NCBI GenBank assembly: GCA_964599695.1
Contig: CAZRGP010000009.1
Location: 1 to 64,000, forward strand
Direction of reading: 5' to 3'
Source of the DNA: RUG11783 sp964599695
GTDB taxonomy: Bacteria; Bacillota; Clostridia; Oscillospirales; Ruminococcaceae
Length of the DNA stretch: 64,000 nt
The position numbers were made by a program, and so were the translations under genes. Shown here one piece after another: positions 38,711 through 46,963 of this stretch. Every line of letters begins with the position of its first letter. Position 1 is the first letter of the stretch. Under the pieces are notes generated by a model. The model made no database searches and was not told the origin of the DNA. It saw only the letters and a program-made list of their open reading frames with translations.

Positions 38711-40522
38711 TCAAGAATGGAAATACTCCCACACGCTCTTGGCCGATGCCGAAGACATTCCCTTCACCGAGGCGAGCTCCTCAACGGACGCCTCGCTGAC
38801 CGCGCGTATCGTCTTGAAGTGCTTGAGAAGGATCTTGGCTCTCGTCTCCCCGATCCCTTCGATATCCAGAAGCGAGGAGCGGAACGCCTTCTTGGCGTGG
38901 GACTTTCTCTCATATTCTATGGTATAGCGGTGGACCTCGTCCTGCATCTTGGACACGATGACAAAGGCGTTCTTGTTCATGGCGAGTTCGATCTCCCCTT
39001 TCTCAGAGACGATCCCCCTCGTCCGGTGCTTATCATCCTTTACCGATCCGAAGATGGGAACGTCCTCGAAAGAGGTGCCCCGCACCGCTTCCAGTATGGT
39101 ATCCAGATGCCCTTTTCCACCGTCGAGCAGGATAAGATCCGGCTTGTTGGCGAACCCGCCAGAACCTTCATCATATCTTCCCACTCTGCGCAGGATGACT
39201 TCCCGCATGGAGGCGTAGTCGTCGATGCCCTCCACCGTCTTGATCTTGAACCGGCGGTATTCGGACCTCTTCGGCTCCCCGTCCACATATACTACCATGC
39301 CGCCCACGGCGTCTGTCCCGTAGTTGGAGATATCGTAGAGCTCGATCCTCTTCGGATAGGCGGCGAGCCCCAGGCGGTTGGCCAGCTCCCCGAGGGCAGA
39401 CTGAGCCCTGGTCTTTCTTCCGGTCTCCCGCTTGAGCCGTTCGATGGCATTCTGATAGGCCATCTCCACGATCTTCTTCTGTTCTCCGCGCTGGGGGACC
39501 AGGATCTTTACCGATGCATTTCTCTTTTCGCTGAGGTACTGCTCGATCTGACCGCGGTACTCCACGTCCGAGTCGAGGAGGACCGTCCTGGGAGGCTCGT
39601 TGCCGGTGAGATAGAAGTGGGTAAGGAATTCCTCCCTCACTTCCGCGAGATCGGTGGTGTCCGCCAGAATCTGTTCCCTCTTGTCCACCAGTTTTCCGCC
39701 GCGGAAAAGCAGCACGACAGCGCAGGTATCCTTCTCGTTGCCGGCAAAAGCGAAGACGTCCATGTTCTTGGTGGACCCGTCCTTGACCACCTTCTGCCCG
39801 GCATCCAGTTTCTCGATCGAAAAGATGGCGTCCCTTGCCCTGGCAGCCCGCTCGAACTCCAGATTCTCGCTGGCTTCCTCCATCTGGGAGTGAAGAAGCG
39901 ACAAGATCTCCTCCGTACCCTTTGTAAGGAGGATCTTCGCATTCTCCACCGAAGCCAGGTAATCCTCCCTGCTGATCTGCCCGGTGCACGGCGCGCTGCA
40001 GAGGCCCAGGTGCGCGTTGAGGCAGGGCCTCTTTCTCGGCACCTTCTCGAACTGATAGGTACAGGTGGGAAGTTTGAAGGCGGTGTTCGCCACTTCGGTC
40101 ATCTGCTTCACGGCGAAGGAGCTGATATAAGGTCCGAGATACTCCGCATCGTCCTTTTTCTTCTGCAGCTCCGCTGTGATCCTGGGATACAGGTCCTTCG
40201 AGATACGGATGTAAGAGAAGCCCTTGTCGTCCATCATCAGAATGTTGTACTTCGGCCTGTGCTGCTTGATCAGGGAGCATTCCAGCGTGAGCGCTTCATA
40301 CTCGCTGTCCACAACGATCACATCGAAATCGTTCACGTTGGAGACCATCTTCGCCACTTTGGGCATATGGTTCGCCCCTTCGCGGAAGTAGCTCGTGACG
40401 CGCAGTTTCAGACGCTTGGCCTTGCCGACGTAGATCACTTCATTCTTTTTGTCCCGCATGATATACACGCCGGGAAGTTTCGGCAGATCCGCTGCCTTTT
40501 TATACAGTTCTTTCCTGTCCAT
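38711..40522 (-). CDS. uvrC: Excinuclease ABC subunit C
   Basis: 603 residues. GIY-YIG nuclease at the N terminus (LPGVYIMRDKKNEVIYVGKA), Cys cluster LNAHLGLCSAPCTG, UVR motif region, the RNase H-like second nuclease (YDISNYGTDAVGG, ILLDGGKGHL) and C-terminal helix-hairpin-helix (IEGIGETRAKILL). It makes both cuts in nucleotide excision repair. Start MDRKELYKKA at 40522 is preferred over a codon 21 bases earlier. Confidence 0.95.
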   Translation of the reverse strand: MDRKELYKKAADLPKLPGVYIMRDKKNEVIYVGKAKRLKLRVTSYFREGANHMPKVAKMVSNVNDFDVIVVDSEYEALTLECSLIKQHRPKYNILMMDDKGFSYIRISKDLYPRITAELQKKKDDAEYLGPYISSFAVKQMTEVANTAFKLPTCTYQFEKVPRKRPCLNAHLGLCSAPCTGQISREDYLASVENAKILLTKGTEEILSLLHSQMEEASENLEFERAARARDAIFSIEKLDAGQKVVKDGSTKNMDVFAFAGNEKDTCAVVLLFRGGKLVDKREQILADTTDLAEVREEFLTHFYLTGNEPPRTVLLDSDVEYRGQIEQYLSEKRNASVKILVPQRGEQKKIVEMAYQNAIERLKRETGRKTRAQSALGELANRLGLAAYPKRIELYDISNYGTDAVGGMVVYVDGEPKRSEYRRFKIKTVEGIDDYASMREVILRRVGRYDEGSGGFANKPDLILLDGGKGHLDTILEAVRGTSFEDVPIFGSVKDDKHRTRGIVSEKGEIELAMNKNAFVIVSKMQDEVHRYTIEYERKSHAKKAFRSSLLDIEGIGETRAKILLKHFKTIRAVSEASVEELASVKGMSSASAKSVWEYFHS

Positions 40523-40541
40523 AGCGACCTTTTTTCTAAAC

Positions 40542-40564
40542 AAAAAAGCCGCCCATCGGGCGGC
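40542..40564 (-). terminator. Terminator after the HPr-like gene
   Basis: GCCGCCC pairs with GGGCGGC around a 3-base loop; on the minus strand six U follow. It separates the HPr-like gene from uvrC. Confidence 0.85.
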
Positions 40565-40577
40565 AGTTTTTCTGCAA

Positions 40578-40841
40578 TTACTCGTTGAATCCGGATTCGA
40601 TCAATTTGACCAGACCATCGATTGCTTCCGCCTCATCGACACCGTCTGCGATGAGCTGAATGGTCGTGCCGCCGACGATCCCGAGGGAAAGCACACCGAG
40701 CAGGCTCTTGGCATTGACCCTGCGCTCATCCTTCTCTACCCAAAGTGCACACTTGTATTCATTCGCCTTCTGGATGAAGAACGTTGCAGGACGTGCATGC
40801 AATCCGACCTGATTCTCGACTGTCACTTCTTTAACTAGCAT
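40578..40841 (-). CDS. ptsH: HPr-family phosphocarrier protein
   Basis: 87 residues. The phosphorylated His is in QVGLHARPATFF and the regulatory Ser46 region is NAKSLLGVLSLGI, so both the PTS relay and HPr kinase regulation are possible. C terminus IDGLVKLIESGF is typical. The ATG at 40841 (MLVKEV) has GGAG upstream; the longer frame is not used. It is transcribed alone from the promoter at 40903-40932. Confidence 0.93.
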   Translation of the reverse strand: MLVKEVTVENQVGLHARPATFFIQKANEYKCALWVEKDERRVNAKSLLGVLSLGIVGGTTIQLIADGVDEAEAIDGLVKLIESGFNE

Positions 40842-40902
40842 AAGGGAGCTTCTCCAATCTATAACGTTATACACATCTCGTGTCACAGTTTCACCGTAGG
40901 CA

Positions 40903-40946
40903 ATGATACACCATTGCTCAGCGCGAGGTCAATTGACGAATTGACC
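40903..40946 (-). promoter_or_regulatory. HPr gene promoter overlapped by an inverted repeat
   Basis: Minus strand TTGACC (40927-40932) and TATCAT (40903-40908), 18-base spacer. GGTCAATT (40927-40934) and AATTGACC (40939-40946) form a perfect dyad with a 4-base centre that covers the -35 box, as an operator would. Confidence 0.55.
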
Positions 40947-41025
40947 TTTTAAACCCTTTTCTCTCCTTTGCCACATGAACACCAAAAATCCACGGTTTGG
41001 TTTGTGCATGTTTCCTAGAATTTTT

Positions 41026-41733
41026 TCACTGTTTTTTCTCTTTTGACGAGAGATAAGCCTCCCACATGTCCGGTCTGCGTTCCTTTGTCCGCTTTTCCGC
41101 CTGTTCCAGCTTCCATTTCTGGATGTTGGCATGGTGACCGGAACGCAGGACTTCAGGCACTTCCCGGTCCCTCCAGACGGCGGGACGGGTATACTGCGGA
41201 TACTCGAGAAGACCGTTGAAATGGCTCTCATCGGTGTAGCATACTTCGTCCGCCAGGACACCCTCGCACATGCGCATGATGGAGTCCGTAAGTATGAGGG
41301 CGGGCAGTTCCCCTCCGGTGACCACATAGTCCCCAATAGAGATTTCCTCGTCCACGATCTCTTCTATGACCCTCTCATCCACCCCTTCGTAGTGCCCGCA
41401 GAGGATGGCGATGTTGTCCAGTCCGGACAGCTCCACCACTTTTTTCTGTGTGAGGACCTGTCCGCAGGGAGACATGTAGATGAGATGTGGCCTGGTGCCT
41501 CTCTTTTCACAGATGGCCTGGAAGCAGTCGTAGATGGGCTGGCAGTACATGACCATACCCATGCCGCCTCCGAAGGGGGCGTCATCGGTCTGCTTCTGCT
41601 TGTTGAGGGTATAGTCCCGGATGTTGTGGCATTCCACCTCCACCGCGCCTTTCTTGATGGCGCGCCCGATAATACTCTCGCCCAGATAATTGTTGCACAT
41701 ATCCGGAAACAGGGTCATGATATCAATCTGCAT
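41026..41733 (-). CDS. trmD: tRNA (guanine37-N1)-methyltransferase TrmD
   Basis: 235 residues, SPOUT knot family. QIDIMTLFPDMC start, GGGMGMVM, LCGHYEGVDERV and ISIGDYVVTGGELPAL (knot, SAM site). It makes m1G37 in tRNA and prevents frameshifting. The ATG at 41733 lies inside the end of rimM. Confidence 0.95.
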   Translation of the reverse strand: MQIDIMTLFPDMCNNYLGESIIGRAIKKGAVEVECHNIRDYTLNKQKQTDDAPFGGGMGMVMYCQPIYDCFQAICEKRGTRPHLIYMSPCGQVLTQKKVVELSGLDNIAILCGHYEGVDERVIEEIVDEEISIGDYVVTGGELPALILTDSIMRMCEGVLADEVCYTDESHFNGLLEYPQYTRPAVWRDREVPEVLRSGHHANIQKWKLEQAEKRTKERRPDMWEAYLSSKEKKQ

Positions 41734-42238
41734 CGTCAAACAATCCTTTTATGGGTTCTATCCAGACTTTATTCTCCTCCAGGGAGGTCTTCTTCACGAA
41801 AGCCGGAACAGCGGGGACCAGACAGCTCTTTCCGCTGTCCAGTTTCACGGAGTACAGGTCCTGCACTCCACCGGACAGGACGTCATCAATGACGCCGATA
41901 TGTTCCCCGGTCGTCGCGTGGACGACCTCCAGGCCGATCAGGTCGACGATGAAGAAACTGTCCTTGTCCTTACGGATCTCATTCCGGTCCGCCCACAGGG
42001 TCTTGCCGATAAGGCCGTGAGCATCCTCGATGGAGTTGATGCCGTCGAACCGGAGCAGGAGCATATTCTTCACCTTCCGGTGGGACACCACATCCAGCCC
42101 GACCGTTGCGCCGGCGTTCAGGTACACTCTTTTTACATGGTAAAGGGACTCCGGCGAGTCAGCGGAGATGTATACCTTCACTTCCCCGTTCACACCGTGA
42201 GTCGTCACGATCTTACCGATCTCCAAATACTGAATCAT
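41723..42238 (-). CDS. rimM: Ribosome maturation factor RimM
   Basis: 171 residues. N-terminal domain EIGKIVTTHGVNGEVKV and C-terminal PRC barrel (SFFIVDLIGLEV, YSVKLDSGK, LVPAVPAFVKK). It helps assemble the 30S head with S19. Start MIQYLEIGKIV at 42238; the longer frame lacks support. Overlaps trmD by 11 bases. Confidence 0.93.
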   Translation of the reverse strand: MIQYLEIGKIVTTHGVNGEVKVYISADSPESLYHVKRVYLNAGATVGLDVVSHRKVKNMLLLRFDGINSIEDAHGLIGKTLWADRNEIRKDKDSFFIVDLIGLEVVHATTGEHIGVIDDVLSGGVQDLYSVKLDSGKSCLVPAVPAFVKKTSLEENKVWIEPIKGLFDDAD

Positions 42239-42281
42239 CTTTACAAAAAGGTACGGGGCGAGACCGCCCCGTATCATTCCC

Positions 42282-42515
42282 TCAATCGATTTCTACTGAA
42301 ACGTGCTGGCCGTTGCGGACGGCTGCGGAGCGCATCACGGTGCGGATCGCCTTGGCGATCTTTCCCTGCTTTCCGATCACGCGGCCTACATCGCCCTCGG
42401 CGACGCTGAGGTGATAAACGATGACGCCTTCCTCATCCGGCTCATCCACGGTGACCTGAACGGCGTCCTTGTCTTCGACAAGACCTCTGGCCATCACTTC
42501 AAGCAATTCCTTCAT
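42282..42515 (-). CDS. khpA: KH-domain RNA-binding protein KhpA (YlqC)
   Basis: 77 residues. KH core GRVIGKQGKIAKAIRTVM. It forms a dimer with KhpB in Bacillota and binds RNA. The ATG overlaps the rpsP stop by one base (TAATG); rpsP-khpA-rimM-trmD is the standard order. Confidence 0.92.
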   Translation of the reverse strand: MKELLEVMARGLVEDKDAVQVTVDEPDEEGVIVYHLSVAEGDVGRVIGKQGKIAKAIRTVMRSAAVRNGQHVSVEID

Positions 42516-42760
42516 TACTCGATAACTCCATTTTTCTTGAGCAGGACTTTGACTGTCTCTGTGGGCTGTGCACCGTTGGCGATCCACTGCTTGACCTTGT
42601 CTGCGTCAACGCTGAAAACGGTCTCTGCCTTGGTGGGATCATAGATGCCGAGTTCCTCGATGAAGCGGCCGTCACGGGGAGATCTGCTGTCCGCTACGAC
42701 AACACGATAGAAAGGTGCCTTCTTTGCGCCCATGCGACGAAGTCTGATTTTAACTGCCAT
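42515..42760 (-). CDS. rpsP: 30S ribosomal protein S16
   Basis: 81 residues. MAVKIRLRRMGAKKAPFYRV and SPRDGRFIEELGIYDP are the S16 signature. GGAGG lies nine bases before the ATG. Part of the ylxM-ffh-rpsP operon. Confidence 0.97.
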   Translation of the reverse strand: MAVKIRLRRMGAKKAPFYRVVVADSRSPRDGRFIEELGIYDPTKAETVFSVDADKVKQWIANGAQPTETVKVLLKKNGVIE

Positions 42761-42832
42761 GAATTATTCCTCCAATTAATAACAATTCCTCTTTTATTTA
42801 GAAAACCCTCTCGGATTAACTCTACGAATATT

Positions 42833-44164
42833 TTAGAACGGCAACTTGCCGGATAGTCCGGGGATGCCTCTGCGCTTCCCCTTTTTGGTCATCTGCTTGA
42901 TGAGCTTGTTGGACTGCTCGAACTGCTTCAGAAGACGGTTGATGTCCTCCACCTTCATTCCGCATCCTGCAGCGATCCTCTTCTTTCTCGACGCGTTGAG
43001 GATGTCCGGTTTTGCTCTCTCCTCCGGCGTCATGGAGAGGATGATGGCCTCGGTCCTGGAGAACGCACCCTCGTCGATCGCCTCGTCCGGGATGTTGGCG
43101 CCGCCCGGCAGCATCGCCATGAGCTGACGCATATTTCCCATCTTCTGGACCTGTCTCAGCTGATCCAGGAGATCGTTGAGATCCAGTCCCTTTTTGGACC
43201 GGGTCTTGCGGAGCATCTGCATCGCCGACTCCTCGTCGATGGACTGGCTCGCCTTTTCGATCAGGGAGAGCATGTCGCCCATGCCCAGGATCCGGCTCGC
43301 CATGCGGTCCGGGTGGAAGATCTCGAAATCATCCACTTTTTCTCCGGTTCCCACGAAGAAGATCGGCTTCCCTGTCACGTTGAAAACGGAGAGCGCGGCA
43401 CCGCCGCGGGAATCCGCATCCAGCTTGGTAAGGATGACCCCGTCGATGCCGATGCGGTTGTTGAACTCGTTGGCCACATTGACCGCTTCCTGACCGTTCA
43501 TGGAGTCGATGATCAACAGGGTCCGGTTGGCGAAATCCCTCTTGAGCCCTTCCAGTTCGGTCATGAGGGCGTCGTCGATCTGCAGACGTCCGGCGGTATC
43601 GATGATCACGATGTCATATCCGTGATCCTTCGCTTCCCTCAGTCCTGCCGCTGCGATATCGTGGGGATCGATCTGTCCCTGCTCGAAAACAGGAACGCCT
43701 GCCGCTTTTCCCATCAGAACGAGCTGTTCGATGGCTGCAGGACGGTACACGTCGCAGGCGACCAGCAACGGGCGGTGCCCCTGGTTCTTGTACCATTTGG
43801 CCATCTTCGCGGCATGTGTCGTCTTACCGCCGCCCTGAAGGCCGCACATGAGGATCACGGTGGGAGGTGTTCCCTCCAGACGCAGTGTTCCCGCTGCCTG
43901 CCCCATGAGATCCACCAGTTCGTCGTGAACGATCTTGATGACCTGCTGCGCCGGCGTGAGGCTCTTCATCACTTCCTCGCCCAGCGCCTTCTGGGTGACC
44001 TGCTCGGTGAACTGCTTTGCTACCTTATAGTTGACGTCTGCCTCAAGGAGGGCAAGACGCACTTCCCGCATGGCGGTCGTTACATCCTTCTCGGTCAGTT
44101 TCCCTTTTTGTTTCAGCCCGGAGAAGACGTTCCCCAAGCGCTCGGTCAAACTCTCAAATGCCAT
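42833..44164 (-). CDS. ffh: Signal recognition particle GTPase Ffh
   Basis: 443 residues. N domain, G domain with GLQGGGKTTHAAK, DTAGRLQ and TKLDADSRGG, and the Met-rich M domain (QMLRKTRSKKGLDL to GIPGLSGKLPF). It targets membrane proteins with 4.5S RNA. The ATG starts one base after the ylxM stop. Confidence 0.96.
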   Translation of the reverse strand: MAFESLTERLGNVFSGLKQKGKLTEKDVTTAMREVRLALLEADVNYKVAKQFTEQVTQKALGEEVMKSLTPAQQVIKIVHDELVDLMGQAAGTLRLEGTPPTVILMCGLQGGGKTTHAAKMAKWYKNQGHRPLLVACDVYRPAAIEQLVLMGKAAGVPVFEQGQIDPHDIAAAGLREAKDHGYDIVIIDTAGRLQIDDALMTELEGLKRDFANRTLLIIDSMNGQEAVNVANEFNNRIGIDGVILTKLDADSRGGAALSVFNVTGKPIFFVGTGEKVDDFEIFHPDRMASRILGMGDMLSLIEKASQSIDEESAMQMLRKTRSKKGLDLNDLLDQLRQVQKMGNMRQLMAMLPGGANIPDEAIDEGAFSRTEAIILSMTPEERAKPDILNASRKKRIAAGCGMKVEDINRLLKQFEQSNKLIKQMTKKGKRRGIPGLSGKLPF

Positions 44165-44545
44165 TTATTCCTCGTCCTGCACAAACTGATCCAGCCGGTT
44201 CGCGCAGTCCACGATATCATTGGCTGCCCTGCGGATCTGTTCGGTATAACCTCTGGAATCCACATATGCCAGGATATCTTTCGCGCTCTTGCGGATCGCT
44301 CTTGTGTAAAGATTCAATGTTTCGAATTTGTGTGCGAACTGAAGCTGCTCTTCCAGTTCAAACAGTGTGGACTCCCCTCTCTTGATGGAGTCGCGGACAC
44401 CCTGTCTGCTGATGCCTTCCAGTTCGGCGATCTCACCCAGAGACATATCTTCGAAATAATACATCTCCATGACTGAACGCTGCTTCTCTGTGAGACATGC
44501 GCCGTAGGTATCGATAAGCAATGCCAATCCAAGATCCTTTGCCAT
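44165..44545 (-). CDS. ylxM: YlxM family HTH protein, SRP-associated
   Basis: 126 residues. Sigma-70 region 4-like HTH: LTEKQRSVMEMYYFEDMSLG and EIAELEGISRQGVRDSIKR, then a helical C terminus. Always found just before ffh in Bacillota; thought to stimulate or regulate the SRP pathway. First gene of the operon. Confidence 0.9.
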   Translation of the reverse strand: MAKDLGLALLIDTYGACLTEKQRSVMEMYYFEDMSLGEIAELEGISRQGVRDSIKRGESTLFELEEQLQFAHKFETLNLYTRAIRKSAKDILAYVDSRGYTEQIRRAANDIVDCANRLDQFVQDEE

Positions 44546-44580
44546 GATTGATTTTCCCCCGGAAAATGTTTGGAAACGTG

Positions 44581-44604
44581 TTGTAAAGTTATTTTGCTTT
44601 ACAA
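44581..44604. repeat. Inverted repeat in the ylxM leader
   Basis: TTGTAAAG (44581-44588) and CTTTACAA (44597-44604) form a perfect 8 bp dyad with an 8-base centre, just downstream of the promoter. Operator or leader hairpin. Confidence 0.45.
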
Positions 44605-44610
44605 GTCGCT

Positions 44611-44639
44611 ATTATACAGAAAACGCAGGGAAAAGTCAA
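44611..44639 (-). promoter_or_regulatory. Promoter of the ylxM-ffh-rpsP-trmD operon
   Basis: Minus strand TTGACT (44634-44639) and TATAAT (44611-44616), 17-base spacer. The strongest promoter in this part of the window. Confidence 0.75.
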
Positions 44640-44711
44640 GTGCGCAGGGATCTTTTTTCCCTTGTCTTCAGCGCCTGTCGCTTCCCCCGCGTCCGCGGTA
44701 TGTCTTGTATC

Positions 44712-45314
44712 CTATTTTTTGTTGAAAACTCCGTTGAGATAGGCGACGAGAGGCCCGAGGCCGAACACCCCGATGATGGAGCCGATCCCCACGACACCTC
44801 CCATGAGGTAACCTGCGATGATCAGAAGCGCATCGAGGATGATGCGGATGATCCTGTACTGAACATGGATCTTTTCCGCGATGGTCCACGCAATGGCGTC
44901 CAGGGCGTTCATTCCGCTCTGATAACGTATCAGGAGGACGATACTGTACGCGATACAGAACAGTCCCGCGAACATGAGGATCCACCTCACCGGAAGGGAT
45001 CTCCCCTGCAGATATGGACGGAGAAGCGGGTCGAACAGGTTGATGAACGTACCTGTGGTGAACGTGTTGACCACGGTGGTCCACCCGATCTTGTCCCTGG
45101 CAAAAAGAAGATCCAGGGCGATGACAACGGCGCCGTAGAGATAGGAGGCCGTTCCCAGACGAATCCCAAGAACACGGCTCATACCGTCCTCCAGGACCGT
45201 GATGCTGTCTCCGCCGAGATCCGCGTAGACATAGAGACAAACACCGAGTCCGATGATCGCCGTAGAGAGGATCACTCCCAATAAAGGCTTAATAAATATT
45301 CTGATCTGTTCCAT
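44712..45314 (-). CDS. YczE/YitT-type integral membrane protein
   Basis: 200 residues with about five hydrophobic segments (GVILSTAIIGLGVCLYVYAD, AVVIALDLLFA, WILMFAGLFCIAYS, ILDALLIIAGYLMGGVVGIG). The pattern LGVCLYVYADLGGDSIT and GTFINLFDPL matches the YczE/YyaS family of unknown function. Start MEQIRIFIKP at 45314. Confidence 0.68.
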   Translation of the reverse strand: MEQIRIFIKPLLGVILSTAIIGLGVCLYVYADLGGDSITVLEDGMSRVLGIRLGTASYLYGAVVIALDLLFARDKIGWTTVVNTFTTGTFINLFDPLLRPYLQGRSLPVRWILMFAGLFCIAYSIVLLIRYQSGMNALDAIAWTIAEKIHVQYRIIRIILDALLIIAGYLMGGVVGIGSIIGVFGLGPLVAYLNGVFNKK

Positions 45315-45363
45315 TTTACTTACCACTTAACGCTGCGGACAGCCCGCGCCTGCTTGTGTGATC

Positions 45364-46056
45364 TCACGCCCCGAGCAACATCTTCAGGATATAGATCAGC
45401 AACAGATGTCCGGGATAAAAGACATAGAATAAATACTTCAGGCCTTTCCCCTTCTTCCCGTTGTACAGGAACAGCGGCAGAAAGCCCAGCAGCCCAAAAG
45501 TATAGATCCCCTTGTTCCGGAGCAGCACATAAAATACCATTCCGCCGAGGAGCCTCACGGGCAGTTTTCTTTCTCTCAGCAGATAAAGAATGATCACGAG
45601 CCCTGTTCCCAGCATGTTGTAGTCCGTTCGAAGCAGGGCGGAAGCCAGGGCAAATGCCCCGAGGGCCACGATCCCGACGGCTATCTTCCCCCTCTCCCCT
45701 CCGGCTGTGATCCGTTCATAACAGCTGAGCGCAACGATCGCCAGGAAGAAGGTGAACATAATGTTCTGGTGGCCGAACTCCAAGGCTTTGCCCGTTGCCA
45801 TCAGATCAAACGGTACCTCGCTGATCAGGGCGAAGATTCCCATCCGGCAGAGATACTTCTTTCTGTCGTGTGTGTAGTGGAATCCTTCCGCTACGAAAAA
45901 GGCAAAGATCGGCATTGCGATCCGTCCGATGATCCGCATCCATGTCTGTTCCGGGAAGAAAATGTCCCCTACATGATCAAAGACCATGCTGACCATCCCA
46001 ATGATCTTCAGCATAGTCCCGTCCAATACTCTGTACTTTTCTGTTCTGCCCATCAT
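45364..46056 (-). CDS. TraX family membrane protein
   Basis: 230 residues with several spans. The start LDGTMLKIIGMVSMVFDHVG and the block IGRIAMPIFAFFVAEGFHYT are TraX marks; TraX relatives are acyltransferase-like membrane proteins. It has no conjugation neighbours here, so a conjugative role is unlikely. It stands between yczE-like and rsgA in the same direction. Confidence 0.8.
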   Translation of the reverse strand: MMGRTEKYRVLDGTMLKIIGMVSMVFDHVGDIFFPEQTWMRIIGRIAMPIFAFFVAEGFHYTHDRKKYLCRMGIFALISEVPFDLMATGKALEFGHQNIMFTFFLAIVALSCYERITAGGERGKIAVGIVALGAFALASALLRTDYNMLGTGLVIILYLLRERKLPVRLLGGMVFYVLLRNKGIYTFGLLGFLPLFLYNGKKGKGLKYLFYVFYPGHLLLIYILKMLLGA

Positions 46057-46069
46057 ATCCGCCTCAGTT

Positions 46070-46948
46070 TCAATAGGTATCCCTGTTCTTTGCCTCTTCG
46101 TAGAGGTAACAGTAGTCCTCGTGTCTCTGGGAGGAGATCAATCCCTTTGCCCTTGCTTCAAGAACTGCGCATCCCTTCTCGGTGCGATGGGAACATCCAG
46201 TAAAGAAGCAGTCCTCCAGATATGGCCGGAACTCTACGAAGTATTTCGCGATGTCCTCCTTCGGCACCTTCTCCACGCGCTCAAAATCCAGCGCAGAAAA
46301 GCCTGGAGTGTCTGCTACATAACCGCCCTCCACCTCATACAATTCAACGGCTCTGGTGGTATGTTTTCCCCTTCCGAGCTTTTTGCTGATCTCTGCCGTG
46401 CTGAGTGCGAGATCCGGTTCCAGCTTGTTCAGAAAAGTGGATTTCCCCACACCGGAGTTTCCAGAGAAAACACAAAGATTTCCTTCGATCATAGCCCTTA
46501 CGTGTGCAAGAGCCGCTTCCTCGTCTTCCATGATATCGATGACCGTATAACCGACACTGCGGTACAGGTCGATGAATTCCCGCGCTTCCGCAAGATCTGT
46601 CTTGGACACCAGGATCACCGGAGCGATGCCGCGCTGCTCACAGAGCATGATGAGCCGGTCCGCCACCATGTAGTTGGGTCTCGGGTCGATCGATGATACG
46701 ACGTAGAAGAATACATCCACATTGGCGATGGGAGGACGCTGGAAGAAGTTCTTTCTTTCGCTGATCTCCGAGATGGCATATCCGCCCTCCTCCCCGATCA
46801 CCGAGACGCGGTCACCGGCAAGCGGGGTGATCCCCCTCTTGCGGAAGATCCCCTTGGCTTTGCATTCTAAAACCGAATCGGCGGTTTTTACGTAATAAAA
46901 GCCGCCGATTCCTTTCATGATTATTCCATTGTAGGTCAAATCAGCCAT
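46070..46948 (-). CDS. rsgA: Small-subunit ribosome biogenesis GTPase RsgA
   Basis: 292 residues. OB fold, then a circularly permuted GTPase (LVSKTDLA before the P-loop FSGNSGVGKSTFLN, DTPGFSALDF) and a zinc module (CFFTGCSHRTEKGC). It checks late 30S assembly. It follows prkC, the usual Bacillota order. Confidence 0.95.
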   Translation of the reverse strand: MADLTYNGIIMKGIGGFYYVKTADSVLECKAKGIFRKRGITPLAGDRVSVIGEEGGYAISEISERKNFFQRPPIANVDVFFYVVSSIDPRPNYMVADRLIMLCEQRGIAPVILVSKTDLAEAREFIDLYRSVGYTVIDIMEDEEAALAHVRAMIEGNLCVFSGNSGVGKSTFLNKLEPDLALSTAEISKKLGRGKHTTRAVELYEVEGGYVADTPGFSALDFERVEKVPKEDIAKYFVEFRPYLEDCFFTGCSHRTEKGCAVLEARAKGLISSQRHEDYCYLYEEAKNRDTY

Positions 46949-46963
46949 TCATCAATCAACTAT

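Noticed and set aside
38651..40588. 645-codon open frame opposite uvrC
   Set aside because: Same reason: an antisense shadow of a conserved gene, with no recognisable protein features.
45364..46056. Conjugative element marked by TraX
   Set aside because: TraX-family proteins are common chromosomal membrane proteins; no relaxase, coupling or mating-pore gene is nearby.
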